Assembly (NCBI GenBank): GCA_002498605.1
Contig: DAHY01000048.1
Location: 1-64,000 of the forward strand
DNA: 64,000 nucleotides
From: Methanomassiliicoccaceae archaeon UBA404
GTDB lineage: Archaea; Thermoplasmatota; Thermoplasmata; Methanomassiliicoccales; Methanomethylophilaceae
Reading direction: 5' to 3'
Shown: piece by piece, positions 8,883-18,381 of the stretch
Layout: each line of letters begins with the position of its first letter
How positions within the stretch are numbered: position 1 is the stretch's first letter
Translations under genes and position numbers: made by a program
Notes under the pieces: model-generated
What the model saw: only the letters and a program-made list of their open reading frames with translations
Told to the model about the DNA's origin: nothing
Database searches by the model: none

Positions 8883-9449
8883 TCAACGATATTCTATCAG
8901 AGCGAAATATGTCAGGTTTTCTTTGTCGTCTTCCACGTTGCTTTTGAACAGAGTCAATCCGTTGTGAATGCCTGCGGACATTCCGCAGATTACGGCGGTA
9001 TTTTCCGATAGCCTTCCGTCGGCAAGCATCTCCGCCGCCAGCGCGGTATCCTCGACGGCGACTCTTTTTGCGCCCGGAAACAGAATGTCCAGATTGGCTT
9101 TGGTCTGACCCAAAGCCTGTATGTGAGATGCGACCGTGTTTACGGCAACGCCTTCTTTCTTTACAAAAACACAATGGTGAATCGGTACGCCTATTTCATC
9201 GATTTTACAAAAAGAACCGAGTTTCATGGCTTCTTCCGTTTCTGTCACGGGGCCGGCAACGATGTTTCTTGTTGCCACCACGCCGTAATCCACGGTTCCG
9301 TCCATCAACGCCTTTACGACGCCCTCAGAAGTAACCAACGGTACCGGTTCCGCTTCCATGCCGTGCTTACCGAGAAATATTTTGGCGGCATTCTCCGAGT
9401 TGGAAAGGGGTATGCCCATGTATCCGATTTTCTTCATATGTTGAGTCAT
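8883..9449 (-). CDS. pheA: prephenate dehydratase-like protein, no ACT domain
   Basis: 188 residues, catalytic-domain length only: the C-terminal ACT regulatory domain of most PheA proteins is absent. The fold pattern matches prephenate dehydratase (IGYMGIPLSNSENAA, DYGVVATRN, SHIQALGQTKANLD, ENLTYFALIEY). Key positions differ from the consensus: ENS is TRN, the ST pair is DT, and the TRF motif is TYF. It could be a divergent phenylalanine-pathway enzyme or a homologue with another role. It heads the operon with aroB', aroDE and aroA', which favours an aromatic function. The start could also be ATG 9437. Confidence 0.75.
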   Translation of the reverse strand: MTQHMKKIGYMGIPLSNSENAAKIFLGKHGMEAEPVPLVTSEGVVKALMDGTVDYGVVATRNIVAGPVTETEEAMKLGSFCKIDEIGVPIHHCVFVKKEGVAVNTVASHIQALGQTKANLDILFPGAKRVAVEDTALAAEMLADGRLSENTAVICGMSAGIHNGLTLFKSNVEDDKENLTYFALIEYR

Positions 9450-9606
9450 AGATACCTCAGATTAATATCTGACTCCGAGACATGTTTGAAAAGTATATTA
9501 AGAGGTTCTGCGCTCATATTGTACAATAATAGACCGGGATGAACGTATTCCGTTTTCCGCAGTTAAGGGCGGAACTACCGATCTTAGGTCGTACAGAGGA
9601 ATTTCA

Positions 9607-9984
9607 ATGTGGGAAACTAAAGAAATCAGAGAGCTTAAAGAAGGCCGGTACATGAACATCGAAGATGAACCGTGCAAAATAATCGCAATCACTACATCCA
9701 AACCCGGTAAACACGGATCCGCAAAAGCAAACATAGAGGCCACAAGCATATTCACGGGAGCCAAGAAGTCCTTTTTCGGACCCGTCAACGCAAAAGTGCA
9801 GGTACCTATGATCGATAAGAGAAAGGCTCAGGTAATCGCTCTCGGAGGAGATGAAGTACAGATTATGGATCTGGAAACCTACGAGACTTTCCATATTCCC
9901 ATCAATGACGATCACACCTGTAAATTAGAGGAAGGCGGCGAGATTATGTATCTCGTGGCCATGGGCCGATATAAACTGATGTAA
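9607..9984 (+). CDS. eif5A: translation initiation factor 5A
   Basis: 125 residues. aIF5A/EF-P family factor that helps ribosomes through difficult peptide bonds. The hypusination loop is seen as TTSKPGKHGSAKANIEAT, with the modified lysine in GKHG, followed by the OB-like C-terminal domain (VQIMDLETYETFHIP). Hypusine needs spermidine, and the agmatinase gene starts 10 nt downstream, so protein and precursor pathway sit together. A GAGG lies about 8 nt before the ATG. Confidence 0.96.
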   Translation: MWETKEIRELKEGRYMNIEDEPCKIIAITTSKPGKHGSAKANIEATSIFTGAKKSFFGPVNAKVQVPMIDKRKAQVIALGGDEVQIMDLETYETFHIPINDDHTCKLEEGGEIMYLVAMGRYKLM

Positions 9985-9994
9985 GGCGATACGG

Positions 9995-10852
9995 GTGTCT
10001 TACGGACTTTCATATGCAGGAGCCGACGGGGAATACGACGAATGTGACGTGTTCCTTTTCGGAGTCAGGTACGACCATACTGCATGTTTCAAAGCCGGTG
10101 CCCGAGAGGGTCCGGACGCAATACGCAGAGCGTCCTATAATTTCGAAGAAATTCATTTTGAGCACGGCTTGAATCAGACTTTCCCCGTAATTCACGATTA
10201 CGGGAACGTGGATGATTTCCTGATTCCGGAAGATATGATTTCCGAAGTAAAATTTACCGTTGCTCCTGCAATAAACAATAACAAATTCACTGTTGCCATC
10301 GGAGGAGAACACTCCATTACTTCTCCTGTTATCGAAAGTTTCCCAAAAGATATTTCGGTCATTTCCATAGACGCCCACCTGGACTCCAGGGATGAATACC
10401 TGGGTACTCCGTACAGTCACGCCTGCGTAATGAGAAGAGCGGCGAAACACGTCGGCATCGAGAATGTGTATGTCATAGGTGCCAGAGCCATGGGCGTTGA
10501 GGAATTGGAACACGAAAATCCCATGCCTTTCTTCAGTTCTTACGATGTGTTCGACAAAGGTATCGAAACCGTTATCGAAACTGTGTTGGACACTGTGAAA
10601 AACGAGCGCGTTTACCTTACTCTGGACATAGACGGGATAGATCCGGCTTACGCTCCGGGCACCGGCACTCCGGAACCCTTCGGACTGAATCCCATGGATG
10701 TCAAGAAAGTGATTAACATCATCGGAGACAGGTTATGCGGTTTCGACGTGACCGAAGTAAGCCCGCCTTACGATCCGTCGGGAATAACATCCATATTGGC
10801 ATCCCGGCTGATAAACGAAGCCATTGCGGTTCACGGCAAATCCCTTAAATGA
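9995..10852 (+). CDS. speB: agmatinase (ureohydrolase family)
   Basis: 285 residues. Hydrolyses agmatine to putrescine and urea. Manganese ligands are visible: GGEHSIT, SIDAHLDSRDEY and TLDIDGIDPAYAPGTGTPEP, and the Cys/His pattern YSHACVMRRA follows. Arginase and guanidinobutyrase are alternatives within the family, but coupling to eIF5A favours polyamine synthesis. The start is GTG at 9995; no in-frame ATG precedes the conserved N-terminal YAGADGEYDECDVFLFGV. The stop is 3 nt from the convergent glmM stop. Confidence 0.93.
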   Translation: MSYGLSYAGADGEYDECDVFLFGVRYDHTACFKAGAREGPDAIRRASYNFEEIHFEHGLNQTFPVIHDYGNVDDFLIPEDMISEVKFTVAPAINNNKFTVAIGGEHSITSPVIESFPKDISVISIDAHLDSRDEYLGTPYSHACVMRRAAKHVGIENVYVIGARAMGVEELEHENPMPFFSSYDVFDKGIETVIETVLDTVKNERVYLTLDIDGIDPAYAPGTGTPEPFGLNPMDVKKVINIIGDRLCGFDVTEVSPPYDPSGITSILASRLINEAIAVHGKSLK

Positions 10853-10855
10853 ATC

Positions 10856-12211
10856 TTAACGGGATTCAAGGAACTTCGCAACCATACTTTCGTATTCATC
10901 GGCCCTGCTTACGGAAACCGCTTCGTTTTTGGATTCCGAATATACTCTGAATATAGGTTCGGTTCCCGATGGCCTTACCAATACCCAGCCGTCGTCATAA
11001 ATTATTTTCAGACCGTCGGTATCGTCGATATTCGCATCGGTTACGGCATCTTTCAGATATTCTATGACCGAATCTTTCAAACCGTTGGGACAGGCGAGTT
11101 TTCTCTTCTGAGTATAATACACGGGCAGTTCGGCGACCTGTTCGGACAACGGACCGTAGATTGCGATGCACTCAAGCATTTTGGCAACCGTCATGGCACC
11201 GTCTCTGCAGTACTGCATATCCGGGAAAATCAAACCTCCGTTCTCTTCCCCGCCGAATATTGCTCCGCATTCCTTCATCTTTCTGGCGACTATGGGAGAA
11301 CCGACCGCGGTGTACACAAGAGTTCCCCCTTCTTTGTTCACGACTTCTTCCACCATGGACGAAGAACTGACGGGAGTCACGACTTTGCCTTTTTTCTTGG
11401 AAAGTTCCAGCTTGGCCAACAGTGCCAGACTTTTGTCTCCGCTGACAAAATCTCCTTTTTCGGTTATGAAAACACAACGGTCCGCATCGCCGTCATGGGC
11501 TATTCCCAATGATGCGTTGGTATTTTTCATAAGTGTAATCAAATCGGAAAGATTTTCTTCCGTAGGTTCGCTGGGACGTCCGGGGAACTCTCCCTGGGCA
11601 TTACAGTTCAGCGTCACGGTTTTGATTTGTAATTTCTTTAACATGGACGGCGCTGTTTCAAAAGCCGCTCCGTTGGCACAGTCCAGACATACCGTAAGAT
11701 TTGCATTCTTTATCGTATCGGTATCCACATTTGACAAAACCGCATTGACATATTCTTTTCCGGCTTCGTTCACATGGTCGATCGTTCCGATTTCATCCCA
11801 GCTGCGGGTCGGTATTTCCGTATCGAACAGTATCTCGATTTCCCTCTCCTCTTCTTTGCTGGCTTCGGTTCCGTCTGCGGATATGCATTTAATGCCGTTG
11901 AATTGAGGGGGGTTGTGGGAGGCCGTAATCATAACGCCTCCGCTCACGTTATCGCGGGTTTTGACATAATACTGAAGCGCGGGCGTGGGCACTACTCCCA
12001 AAATAACCACATGAACTCCCACCGACATCAATCCCGCGGACAATGCCGCACGGATCATATGACCCGACGCACGGGTATCTGCCGCCACTGCCACGGTGCC
12101 TTTCATCACTGTGCCTATAGCTTTGCCCATCTGAAGAGCCAGCTCCGAAGTCAGTTCTTGATTTACGACGCCTCTGACTCCGTTGGTCCCGAATAATCTG
12201 GGGGCAGACAT
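10856..12211 (-). CDS. glmM: phosphoglucosamine mutase / phosphohexomutase
   Basis: About 451 residues, alpha-D-phosphohexomutase family. Seen: LFGTNGVRG at the start, catalytic serine loop MITASHNPPQFNGIK, metal loop HDGDADRCVF, sugar loop GGEENGG and phosphate loop RPSGTEPIFRVY. GlmM converts glucosamine-6-P to glucosamine-1-P for UDP-GlcNAc; dual phosphomannomutase activity is common in archaea. ATG 12211 has an AAGGT about 7 nt upstream; an in-frame GTG at 12229 overlaps the lsm stop as GTGA and is the alternative start. It follows lsm on the same strand. Confidence 0.92.
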   Translation of the reverse strand: MSAPRLFGTNGVRGVVNQELTSELALQMGKAIGTVMKGTVAVAADTRASGHMIRAALSAGLMSVGVHVVILGVVPTPALQYYVKTRDNVSGGVMITASHNPPQFNGIKCISADGTEASKEEEREIEILFDTEIPTRSWDEIGTIDHVNEAGKEYVNAVLSNVDTDTIKNANLTVCLDCANGAAFETAPSMLKKLQIKTVTLNCNAQGEFPGRPSEPTEENLSDLITLMKNTNASLGIAHDGDADRCVFITEKGDFVSGDKSLALLAKLELSKKKGKVVTPVSSSSMVEEVVNKEGGTLVYTAVGSPIVARKMKECGAIFGGEENGGLIFPDMQYCRDGAMTVAKMLECIAIYGPLSEQVAELPVYYTQKRKLACPNGLKDSVIEYLKDAVTDANIDDTDGLKIIYDDGWVLVRPSGTEPIFRVYSESKNEAVSVSRADEYESMVAKFLESR

Positions 12212-12225
12212 ATCATTACCTTGAA

Positions 12226-12444
12226 TCACTCAAGAGATATACTTACAACGTTGCTTCCGCGAAGAATGATTGAGTTCATCCTTCTCTCTTCGCCGGTGGC
12301 TTCTTTGACGGAAACTTCCTCCAGTCCCATGTTCATGTACACGTCGAGCGAAGTAAGTTTTCCCTCTATGACTTTGCCGTCTTTGAGTCTGAGAATCAGC
12401 TTCTTGTTGACGGACTTTTCAAGCAAATCCAATGGCAGTACCAT
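12226..12444 (-). CDS. LSm (Sm-like archaeal) RNA-binding protein
   Basis: 72 residues, typical archaeal SmAP length. Sm1 motif region LILRLKDGKVIEGKLTSLDVYMNM and Sm2 motif NSIILRGSNVVSISL are both present. Such proteins form heptameric rings that bind U-rich RNA. The gene lies upstream of glmM with a possible GTGA overlap and 62 nt downstream of scpB. It belongs to the Hfq/Sm superfamily; the specific paralogue (SmAP1 or SmAP2) cannot be decided by eye. Confidence 0.95.
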   Translation of the reverse strand: MVLPLDLLEKSVNKKLILRLKDGKVIEGKLTSLDVYMNMGLEEVSVKEATGEERRMNSIILRGSNVVSISLE

Positions 12445-12506
12445 GTTATCACCGCGACCTAGTGCATCGTTCGATTTAAATCTATTCGCTTAACCGGACC
12501 GGAAAG

Positions 12507-13028
12507 TCATTCTTCGTCCTCTGTCTCGGGTGCATTTCTGGATTGTTCCTGAATCCATTTCGTTATGGCATCCTTGCCTGAACCGGTTATTCCGAAATAT
12601 TCTTTGAATTTCCTTGTGGTCGTGAGTTCCAGAGTCTGACCTTTCTTTTTTCCGTTGACAAAATCCCTTTCCATCAGATCTTTCACGTCGTCGTATACTC
12701 TGGCACCCAGATTCTTGAACAGTTCGGATTGAAGAACCGGCTGATTGTAAGCTATGGTACTGAGGGTTCTCATGGTACCTCCGCTCATTTCGGCTCTGGA
12801 GAACATGCCCGTGTATTCCGCATATTCGGTTCGCAGCATCATTCTGTATTCCGACCCGAATTTGGCTATTGTTATGGCCGACTCCCGTTCGTTGTATTCT
12901 CTGCGGAGATCCAGTAATGCGTATCGTACTTCGGACTCGGGTATGCCGGTTTTTTCCGCTATATCCTCCAGTTTAAGGTTTTCCGCGCTGGAGAACAACG
13001 CTGCCTCAACGGCTCTTTTGACGTTCAA
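12507..13028 (-). CDS. scpB: segregation and condensation protein ScpB
   Basis: 173 residues, two winged-helix domains that bind the ScpA kleisin. The N-terminal part (VEAALFSSAENLKLEDIAEKTG) and the GGTMRTLSTIAYNQPVLQSELFKNLG segment match the family. The C-terminus is acidic (RNAPETEDEE). It starts directly after the scpA stop with TTG as the apparent initiation codon (TGA then TTG), so it is likely translated by reinitiation. Part of an smc-scpA-scpB operon. Confidence 0.9.
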   Translation of the reverse strand: MNVKRAVEAALFSSAENLKLEDIAEKTGIPESEVRYALLDLRREYNERESAITIAKFGSEYRMMLRTEYAEYTGMFSRAEMSGGTMRTLSTIAYNQPVLQSELFKNLGARVYDDVKDLMERDFVNGKKKGQTLELTTTRKFKEYFGITGSGKDAITKWIQEQSRNAPETEDEE

Positions 13029-13883
13029 TCAGACCGCCTCTACCAGGGCTTTTTCGCCCCCCGGGCTTCCGATGGCGTCTATTTTCATTTCAATGAATAT
13101 CTCGCCGTAAGGCATTGTATCCTGTCTTATTTCCAGGAATCCGTCCCTGACAAGGTGCAGGACCGCAATGAAAACCGTAAGGTTGTGCATCAGTTCTCCG
13201 TCGTAAAGCTCGTTGATGCATATTTCGCCGGTGCCCAGTTTCTGTATGCTTTCCCATACCTTCCGGACAACCTTTTCATCGTCTTCCTCATGAGCCTTGT
13301 TGTCGAAATTTTTGGGTTCCTTTTCCTTTATTGCAATGCGGACCCTTTCCCTTTCCCTCTGAATGGCGATTTCGTTTCTGGCATCTTCGAAAGCGTCTAT
13401 CAGTTCGTACATAGTGACCCTGCGGATCGGTTCTCTGGCATATGCTTCGCTGAACGACACCTGAGGAACAAACAGTCCTTCGTTCTCTTCAAAAAAGAAA
13501 TCGTCAGGAATCTCGAATTCGGATTCCTGGGGTTCGACTTTGTCCCGGGTTGCGTCGGATTGCAGTCTGAGAACTTTCCAGGCCATCAGTATAAGTTTTC
13601 CGGCCACGATCATGTCGAATCTGTTTTCGGCGACTTTGTTCGTATATATCCGGACAAATTCCGACAGATCGATCTCCCAGGGATCTATCCCGTTTTCAAT
13701 CACCAGACTGAAGGCGGCCCTGATCGATTCGTCAATCGGATCTTCCAGCCTTTCCCCGCCCGCGGCCTGAGAAAGGATGGCCATATACCCGTTTATCCTT
13801 TCAAAGCTCTCGGCGTCTTCCGTCAATGCTTTGTGGAACAGCAGATGCTGTTCGATTTCCTCGTACTTCGTTATCCCATCCAT
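13029..13883 (-). CDS. scpA: segregation and condensation protein ScpA (kleisin)
   Basis: 284 residues. Kleisin that closes the SMC ring. Seen: IDESIRAAFSLVIENGIDPW followed by EIDLSEFVRIYTN and the DMIVAGKLILMAWKVLRLQS helix near the N-terminus, an acidic linker (EPQESEFEIPDDFFFEEN), and a C-terminal winged helix (TVFIAVLHLVRDGFLEIRQD) that contacts the SMC head. It starts 4 nt after the smc stop and its stop abuts scpB. An smc-scpA-scpB order is standard for condensin in bacteria and many euryarchaea. Confidence 0.93.
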   Translation of the reverse strand: MDGITKYEEIEQHLLFHKALTEDAESFERINGYMAILSQAAGGERLEDPIDESIRAAFSLVIENGIDPWEIDLSEFVRIYTNKVAENRFDMIVAGKLILMAWKVLRLQSDATRDKVEPQESEFEIPDDFFFEENEGLFVPQVSFSEAYAREPIRRVTMYELIDAFEDARNEIAIQRERERVRIAIKEKEPKNFDNKAHEEDDEKVVRKVWESIQKLGTGEICINELYDGELMHNLTVFIAVLHLVRDGFLEIRQDTMPYGEIFIEMKIDAIGSPGGEKALVEAV

Positions 13884-13887
13884 ATTA

Positions 13888-16800
13888 TCATCCCTCTGCA
13901 GTATCCTGTATCTTCAATGCTTCTTCTTCCAACTTGGAGACTTCCGCGAAATCGGGCTGCATTATTACCTTGCTGATGCCCGACGGCGGTCTGGTTACCC
14001 CTATCAAATGGTCGGCAAGAGCCAACGTAACTTTTCTTAACGAGACCTGTATAAACTGTGCCTTGGCGGAACTTTCCCTGATTCTTTTTGCCACCATTTC
14101 CGCGTTCACGGCATCCAGGAACATATCCACTTCATCCAGCACATAGAACGGGGAAGGCTGATGTTCCTGTATGGCGAATATGAACGCCAGCGCCGTAAGG
14201 GATTTCTCTCCCCCGGATAAGGCTTCGAGCCTCAGGAGCTTTCCGTTTTTCGGTTTTGCGTTGATCATCAAACCTCCTTCGAAAGGATTCTCTTCGTTCT
14301 CCAAACCGATGAAACCCTCCCCTCCGCCGGAAAGCTGAGTATATATTTTCTTGAAATTTTCTCCGATGGCAACATAGGACTCCATGAACAGCCCGGTCTT
14401 CTGACCGTTCAGAGATTCGGTTAATTCGTTCAGTTCCTTTATGTTGTTTTCCAGAGATTCCACTTCTTCTTTCAAAGACTCGTATCTCTCTTTTCTTTCG
14501 TCGTAATCCTGAATCGCCCGCAGATTCACGTTGCCGATTCTGGATATTATATTCTCACAGGAACGGATTGCCCGTTTTATTTCCTCTTCCGAAGGTATGG
14601 GAAGTTCGACTTCGAAGTCGATTGCGGACATCTCTTCCTTGATTTCGGAGATGCTGCTGTTGATTGTGATTATAGAAGCTTCCATGGAAGACTTCATGCC
14701 GTCTTTCAGCTCTATGTCGTTCTGTATCTTGTTGTTCTCTCCGTCGAGAGCATATCTTCGTTCCGTCAGAGCATCCTTCTCTTCTCTGAGTCCCGTGATT
14801 CCGCTTTCCATTTCGGCTTCCAGAGCTCTGAGTGCACGGAGTTCCACTTCGGCTTCTTTCTGAAGCCCTCTGTATTTTTCGATATTGGCGTCATTTTCCG
14901 ATATTTTTGTTTTGGTGAAGGTTATCCGTTCCTTCAGGGATTCGGTCTGCTTTCCGATGCCTTTTATTTCGACTTCGTAAGTCGCCTTGTTTCCTTTCTG
15001 TTCGGTGACGGCCTGATTTATCTGATAAATTTCATTCCTTATTTCCTGAATTTTGATGTTTAAGTCCGCGGGCGCGATTTCTCTTAGGCGTTCTCTTCCC
15101 GCGGTTCTTTTTTCACGGAAAATGTCCAATTCTTTCGATAATTTCGTAAGATTTTCTTCTGCCTCTTTCGCTTCAGCATCCCAAAGATCGCATTGTTTCT
15201 TCTTCTCGTTGCGTTCCCGGGTCTTTTCTTCCTTGCTTCTCTCCATCTCTTTTATCCGGGCCTGCAGACCGCCCATTTTAGACTGCTGTTCCACTCCCTG
15301 GCTTCCGGCTTCCCGCATCTTATCGTCGAGTTCCCGGATTTCCGAGCGCAGTTCGTTCAATTGATTGTCAAGTTTCCTCACGGCATCGTTGGCATCGCCC
15401 AACTTCCTGCCGACCTCTTCCAGTTTGGATTCCGACGACGAGCCGAATTTCATTACGGCATCATGTCTCAGGGTTCCTCCGACCATGGCTCCGGAGGCTT
15501 CTATCAGTTCCCCCTGCATGGTAACCATTCTCACGCCGCCCATCAGCGAGCGGGCGGTATTCAGATCTTTCATCACCAGAGTATCGCCCAAAACATACCA
15601 GAACACGTCTTTGTACATGGGATCGAAATCCAAAAGATCGATTGCATACCCTTCCGAGGATTTGGAAGTCATTATCGCTTTGGCTCTGGGTCTTCCCCCC
15701 ATCATTTTTGTGAGAGGCAGGAATGTAACACGTCCCAATTTGTTGTTTTTAAGGAAACGGATCGCTTCCGCGGCAACTTCGTCATTTTCAACGACGATGG
15801 CTTTCATCTTGCCTCCGGCCGCAACCGATACGGCGGTTTCGTATTCCGGTTCCACCGATGCCAATTCCTGAACCGTTCCGTGAATTCCGCCCATCGCTCT
15901 CTTGTCTCTGAGGGCAAGAATCGCGGATATGGCGGTATCTCCCTGATTGAATCTTTCCGAAACTTTCTTTTCGGCGGAGAGTTCCCCGTATTCTTTCTCG
16001 AGTCTGCGGACGGCTTCGTTCAGTTCGAACCTTTGCTTTTCCAGTTCCTGTTCTTTGCCTTTGGCGGCGAGTATTCTGGAGGAGTATTCCTGAGCCGACG
16101 GCCCGGATTTTTCTTTCAGTTCCCCGATGCTCCACTTGGCATCTCCGATTTCAAAGGACAGGGTCTTGATGGATTCTTCCAGATTCGCCAATGCTATTGC
16201 CCCCTCTTCGGCCAGGCTTTCTGCCGTGGAAACTTTTACGCGGGCATCGTTCACTTCGGAAGTCTTGTTCTCGATATCGTTTTCCAGATTCTGGAGTTCT
16301 TCCTGTAACTGTGCGTGTTCCCCTCCGAATTCGGACATCCTGTCGTTGACTTCCTTCTCTTCGGAACGGAGAACGGTCATTCTTCTTTCTGCGTTTTCCA
16401 AATTTATTTCCACTTCGGAAAGCAGAGTTTTCGTGCTCAGAACCGTATTGTCGTTTTCGGCGATTGACTCTTCGGTTTGCGAAATGTACAGCTCATGTTC
16501 CTGGTTGCTGCTTTCGGCGGTTTCTATACGGTCGTTGTAAGTGGCCATATTGATTTTTGCGGTTTCTATGTTACCTTTCAGTTCGGTGTATTCGGGACCT
16601 ACTTTTTCCTCTATTTCACGCTCTTTTTCGCGTATGGCCGATTCGTTTTGATTGAACTCGTGTCTGTTTTTTTCCTTTCTTTCTCTGAGTCCGGCGATTT
16701 CTTCCTTGATTTTTTCAATCTGCCGGCCGTAACTTTCCAGATTCGACTCTTCAATCTGAAGCTGTCTGTGCATCAACTGCGCCTTGGACATCTCCAGATT

Positions 16801-17481
16801 CTTTTGGGCCTCTATGTACTTCCTGGCATCTTCCCGATCTTTTTCGAGCTGTTTCAGCTGAAGTTCCAATTCCCCTATCACGATGTTTATTCGGTCCAGG
16901 TTCGTTTCGGCTTCCTCTCGCTCGCCGGCGGCTCTGTCGATGTCCGCGTCATAACTGGCGATTCCCGAGATTCCGTCGATTATGCGTCTTCTTTCCAATG
17001 CGCCCATAGCCACTATTCGGGTAACGTCGCCCTGCTGAACCAGGTTATACCCGTCGGCGCTTATTCTCGCCTTTGTCAGAAGTCCGTCGAAGTCGGCCAT
17101 GGTGGCTTTGCGGTCGTTTATGTAAAAATAGGAATAATAGTCGGTTCTTGCGTCGTTGTATCTGACAACTCTGGTAAGTCTGACCGTATCGTCGTCCCAG
17201 GGCATAAGACGGTCTGTATTGTCAAAAACAAGTGTTACGGTCATGTGAGATGCTTTGTTCTTGGTGCGACCGCCGTCAAAAATCAAATCCGTAAGCCGCC
17301 CTGCTCTTACGGCCTTTGAACTGCGGGGTCCCAAAACAAACAGAATAGCGTCGGTTATATTGGATTTCCCTGAACCGTTCGGTCCGGTAATCGCAGTATA
17401 CCCTTCCATAAGCGGTACCGTGAGCCGCCCGCCGAAGGATTTGAAATTTTCCATTTCAACTTGCTTTAAATACACTCCCAT
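13888..17481 (-). CDS. smc: chromosome segregation protein SMC
   Basis: About 1197 residues. ATPase of the condensin complex. Layout: N-terminal ATPase half with Walker A GPNGSGKSNITDA near residue 33; coiled coil; hinge at about residues 510-670 (GGIHGTVQELASVEP, then GGTLRHDAV); second coiled coil; C-terminal half with signature LSGGEKSLTALAF and Walker B PFYVLDEVDMFLD. ATG 17481 begins MGVYLKQVEMENFKSFGG, the conserved SMC start; the longer frame adds 13 unrelated residues. It leads the scpAB operon. The AT-rich 17521-17607 region upstream carries a probable TATA element (TATTTAAATAC). Confidence 0.97.
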   Translation of the reverse strand: MGVYLKQVEMENFKSFGGRLTVPLMEGYTAITGPNGSGKSNITDAILFVLGPRSSKAVRAGRLTDLIFDGGRTKNKASHMTVTLVFDNTDRLMPWDDDTVRLTRVVRYNDARTDYYSYFYINDRKATMADFDGLLTKARISADGYNLVQQGDVTRIVAMGALERRRIIDGISGIASYDADIDRAAGEREEAETNLDRINIVIGELELQLKQLEKDREDARKYIEAQKNLEMSKAQLMHRQLQIEESNLESYGRQIEKIKEEIAGLRERKEKNRHEFNQNESAIREKEREIEEKVGPEYTELKGNIETAKINMATYNDRIETAESSNQEHELYISQTEESIAENDNTVLSTKTLLSEVEINLENAERRMTVLRSEEKEVNDRMSEFGGEHAQLQEELQNLENDIENKTSEVNDARVKVSTAESLAEEGAIALANLEESIKTLSFEIGDAKWSIGELKEKSGPSAQEYSSRILAAKGKEQELEKQRFELNEAVRRLEKEYGELSAEKKVSERFNQGDTAISAILALRDKRAMGGIHGTVQELASVEPEYETAVSVAAGGKMKAIVVENDEVAAEAIRFLKNNKLGRVTFLPLTKMMGGRPRAKAIMTSKSSEGYAIDLLDFDPMYKDVFWYVLGDTLVMKDLNTARSLMGGVRMVTMQGELIEASGAMVGGTLRHDAVMKFGSSSESKLEEVGRKLGDANDAVRKLDNQLNELRSEIRELDDKMREAGSQGVEQQSKMGGLQARIKEMERSKEEKTRERNEKKKQCDLWDAEAKEAEENLTKLSKELDIFREKRTAGRERLREIAPADLNIKIQEIRNEIYQINQAVTEQKGNKATYEVEIKGIGKQTESLKERITFTKTKISENDANIEKYRGLQKEAEVELRALRALEAEMESGITGLREEKDALTERRYALDGENNKIQNDIELKDGMKSSMEASIITINSSISEIKEEMSAIDFEVELPIPSEEEIKRAIRSCENIISRIGNVNLRAIQDYDERKERYESLKEEVESLENNIKELNELTESLNGQKTGLFMESYVAIGENFKKIYTQLSGGGEGFIGLENEENPFEGGLMINAKPKNGKLLRLEALSGGEKSLTALAFIFAIQEHQPSPFYVLDEVDMFLDAVNAEMVAKRIRESSAKAQFIQVSLRKVTLALADHLIGVTRPPSGISKVIMQPDFAEVSKLEEEALKIQDTAEG

Positions 17482-17520
17482 CCCATCCTGAAATCCTTTA
17501 CTGGGTAACAGTAAATTCAT

Positions 17521-17607
17521 TCCTGCTCGTATATGAACAGGTAATAAAATGTTTCAATAATATTTAAATACGTTTATGCTGGCACATAAAAAAATACGAT
17601 TATTTGC
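17521..17607 (-). promoter_or_regulatory. AT-rich upstream region of smc with TATA-like element
   Basis: This 87-nt gap between the HAD phosphatase stop and the smc operon holds ATATTTAAATACG around 17559-17571, a good archaeal TATA/BRE candidate reading leftward toward smc. The distance to the annotated ATG leaves room for a 5' leader of about 50-60 nt. No other feature was seen here. Confidence 0.4.
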
Positions 17608-18381
17608 TTAAAAGTGAATATCCGCAACGGATTTCGCTATTGCCGTGGGTTGAATTTCGGAGCCGTCCAGATGCTCTTCGGAAGTCTCTCCGGACAATAC
17701 CAGAACGGATCTTATTCCCGCGTCTTCGGCCATTTTTATGTCAGTGTAAAGCCGATCTCCCATCATGACCGCCTTTGAGGATTCTATTCCGAGAAATTCG
17801 GAAGCCATCTCCAACATCATTGATTTCGGCTTGCCGATTATCATTGCATTTCTTCCCGTCAATGATTCCAGCATTGTAATAAACGGTCCTATGTCAACGT
17901 CGTAACCGTCCTCCGTGGGACATAATGCATCAGGATGAGTTGCTATGAATTCCGCTCCGCCGAAAATCATGTGATATGCATTGTTCAGTTTTTCATAAGT
18001 TATCGTACGATCGAATGTCATAAGTACAATATCGGGATTTTTATCGGTAATGTTTACTCCCAGTGACGAGAGTTCTTTTTCAACCTCCGGCGATGCCAAA
18101 ACATAAACCGATGACTTCGGGCGTTTTGTTCTTATGAACTGCGCGGCGGCCACGGCAGAAGTTATTACCGAGTCCTCTTCGACGGCGAAACCCATTCTCT
18201 TCAATCTTCCGTAATAAAAATTACGGGTGTGAGATGAATTGTTGGTTATGAACGCGTACGGCATATCGGCGTCTTTCAGACGCTGAATGAAATCGGCGGC
18301 TCCGTCGATGGGATTGTCACCGAGATATACGGTTCCGTCCATATCCAAAAGAATTCCGGAGACGTCATTCCAAAGTTTCAA
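17608..18381 (-). CDS. HAD superfamily hydrolase, subfamily IIA (NagD-like phosphatase)
   Basis: 257 residues. Motif I GILLDMDGTVYLGD, motif II TNNSSHTR, motif III GKPKSMM and motif IV GDRLYTDIKMAEDAG are all present, and the C2-type cap fits the NagD/p-nitrophenyl phosphatase group. Substrates in this group include phosphoglycolate, nucleoside monophosphates and sugar phosphates; the sequence does not decide. It overlaps the uracil-DNA glycosylase gene by 17 nt and is last in the carS-pyrE-udg operon, so nucleotide dephosphorylation is possible. Confidence 0.88.
   Translation of the reverse strand: MKLWNDVSGILLDMDGTVYLGDNPIDGAADFIQRLKDADMPYAFITNNSSHTRNFYYGRLKRMGFAVEEDSVITSAVAAAQFIRTKRPKSSVYVLASPEVEKELSSLGVNITDKNPDIVLMTFDRTITYEKLNNAYHMIFGGAEFIATHPDALCPTEDGYDVDIGPFITMLESLTGRNAMIIGKPKSMMLEMASEFLGIESSKAVMMGDRLYTDIKMAEDAGIRSVLVLSGETSEEHLDGSEIQPTAIAKSVADIHF

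Noticed and set aside
15193..16308. 371-codon frame opposite smc
   Set aside because: Frame is a shadow of the smc coiled-coil codon usage: no start context, no recognisable domain, and smc is certain.
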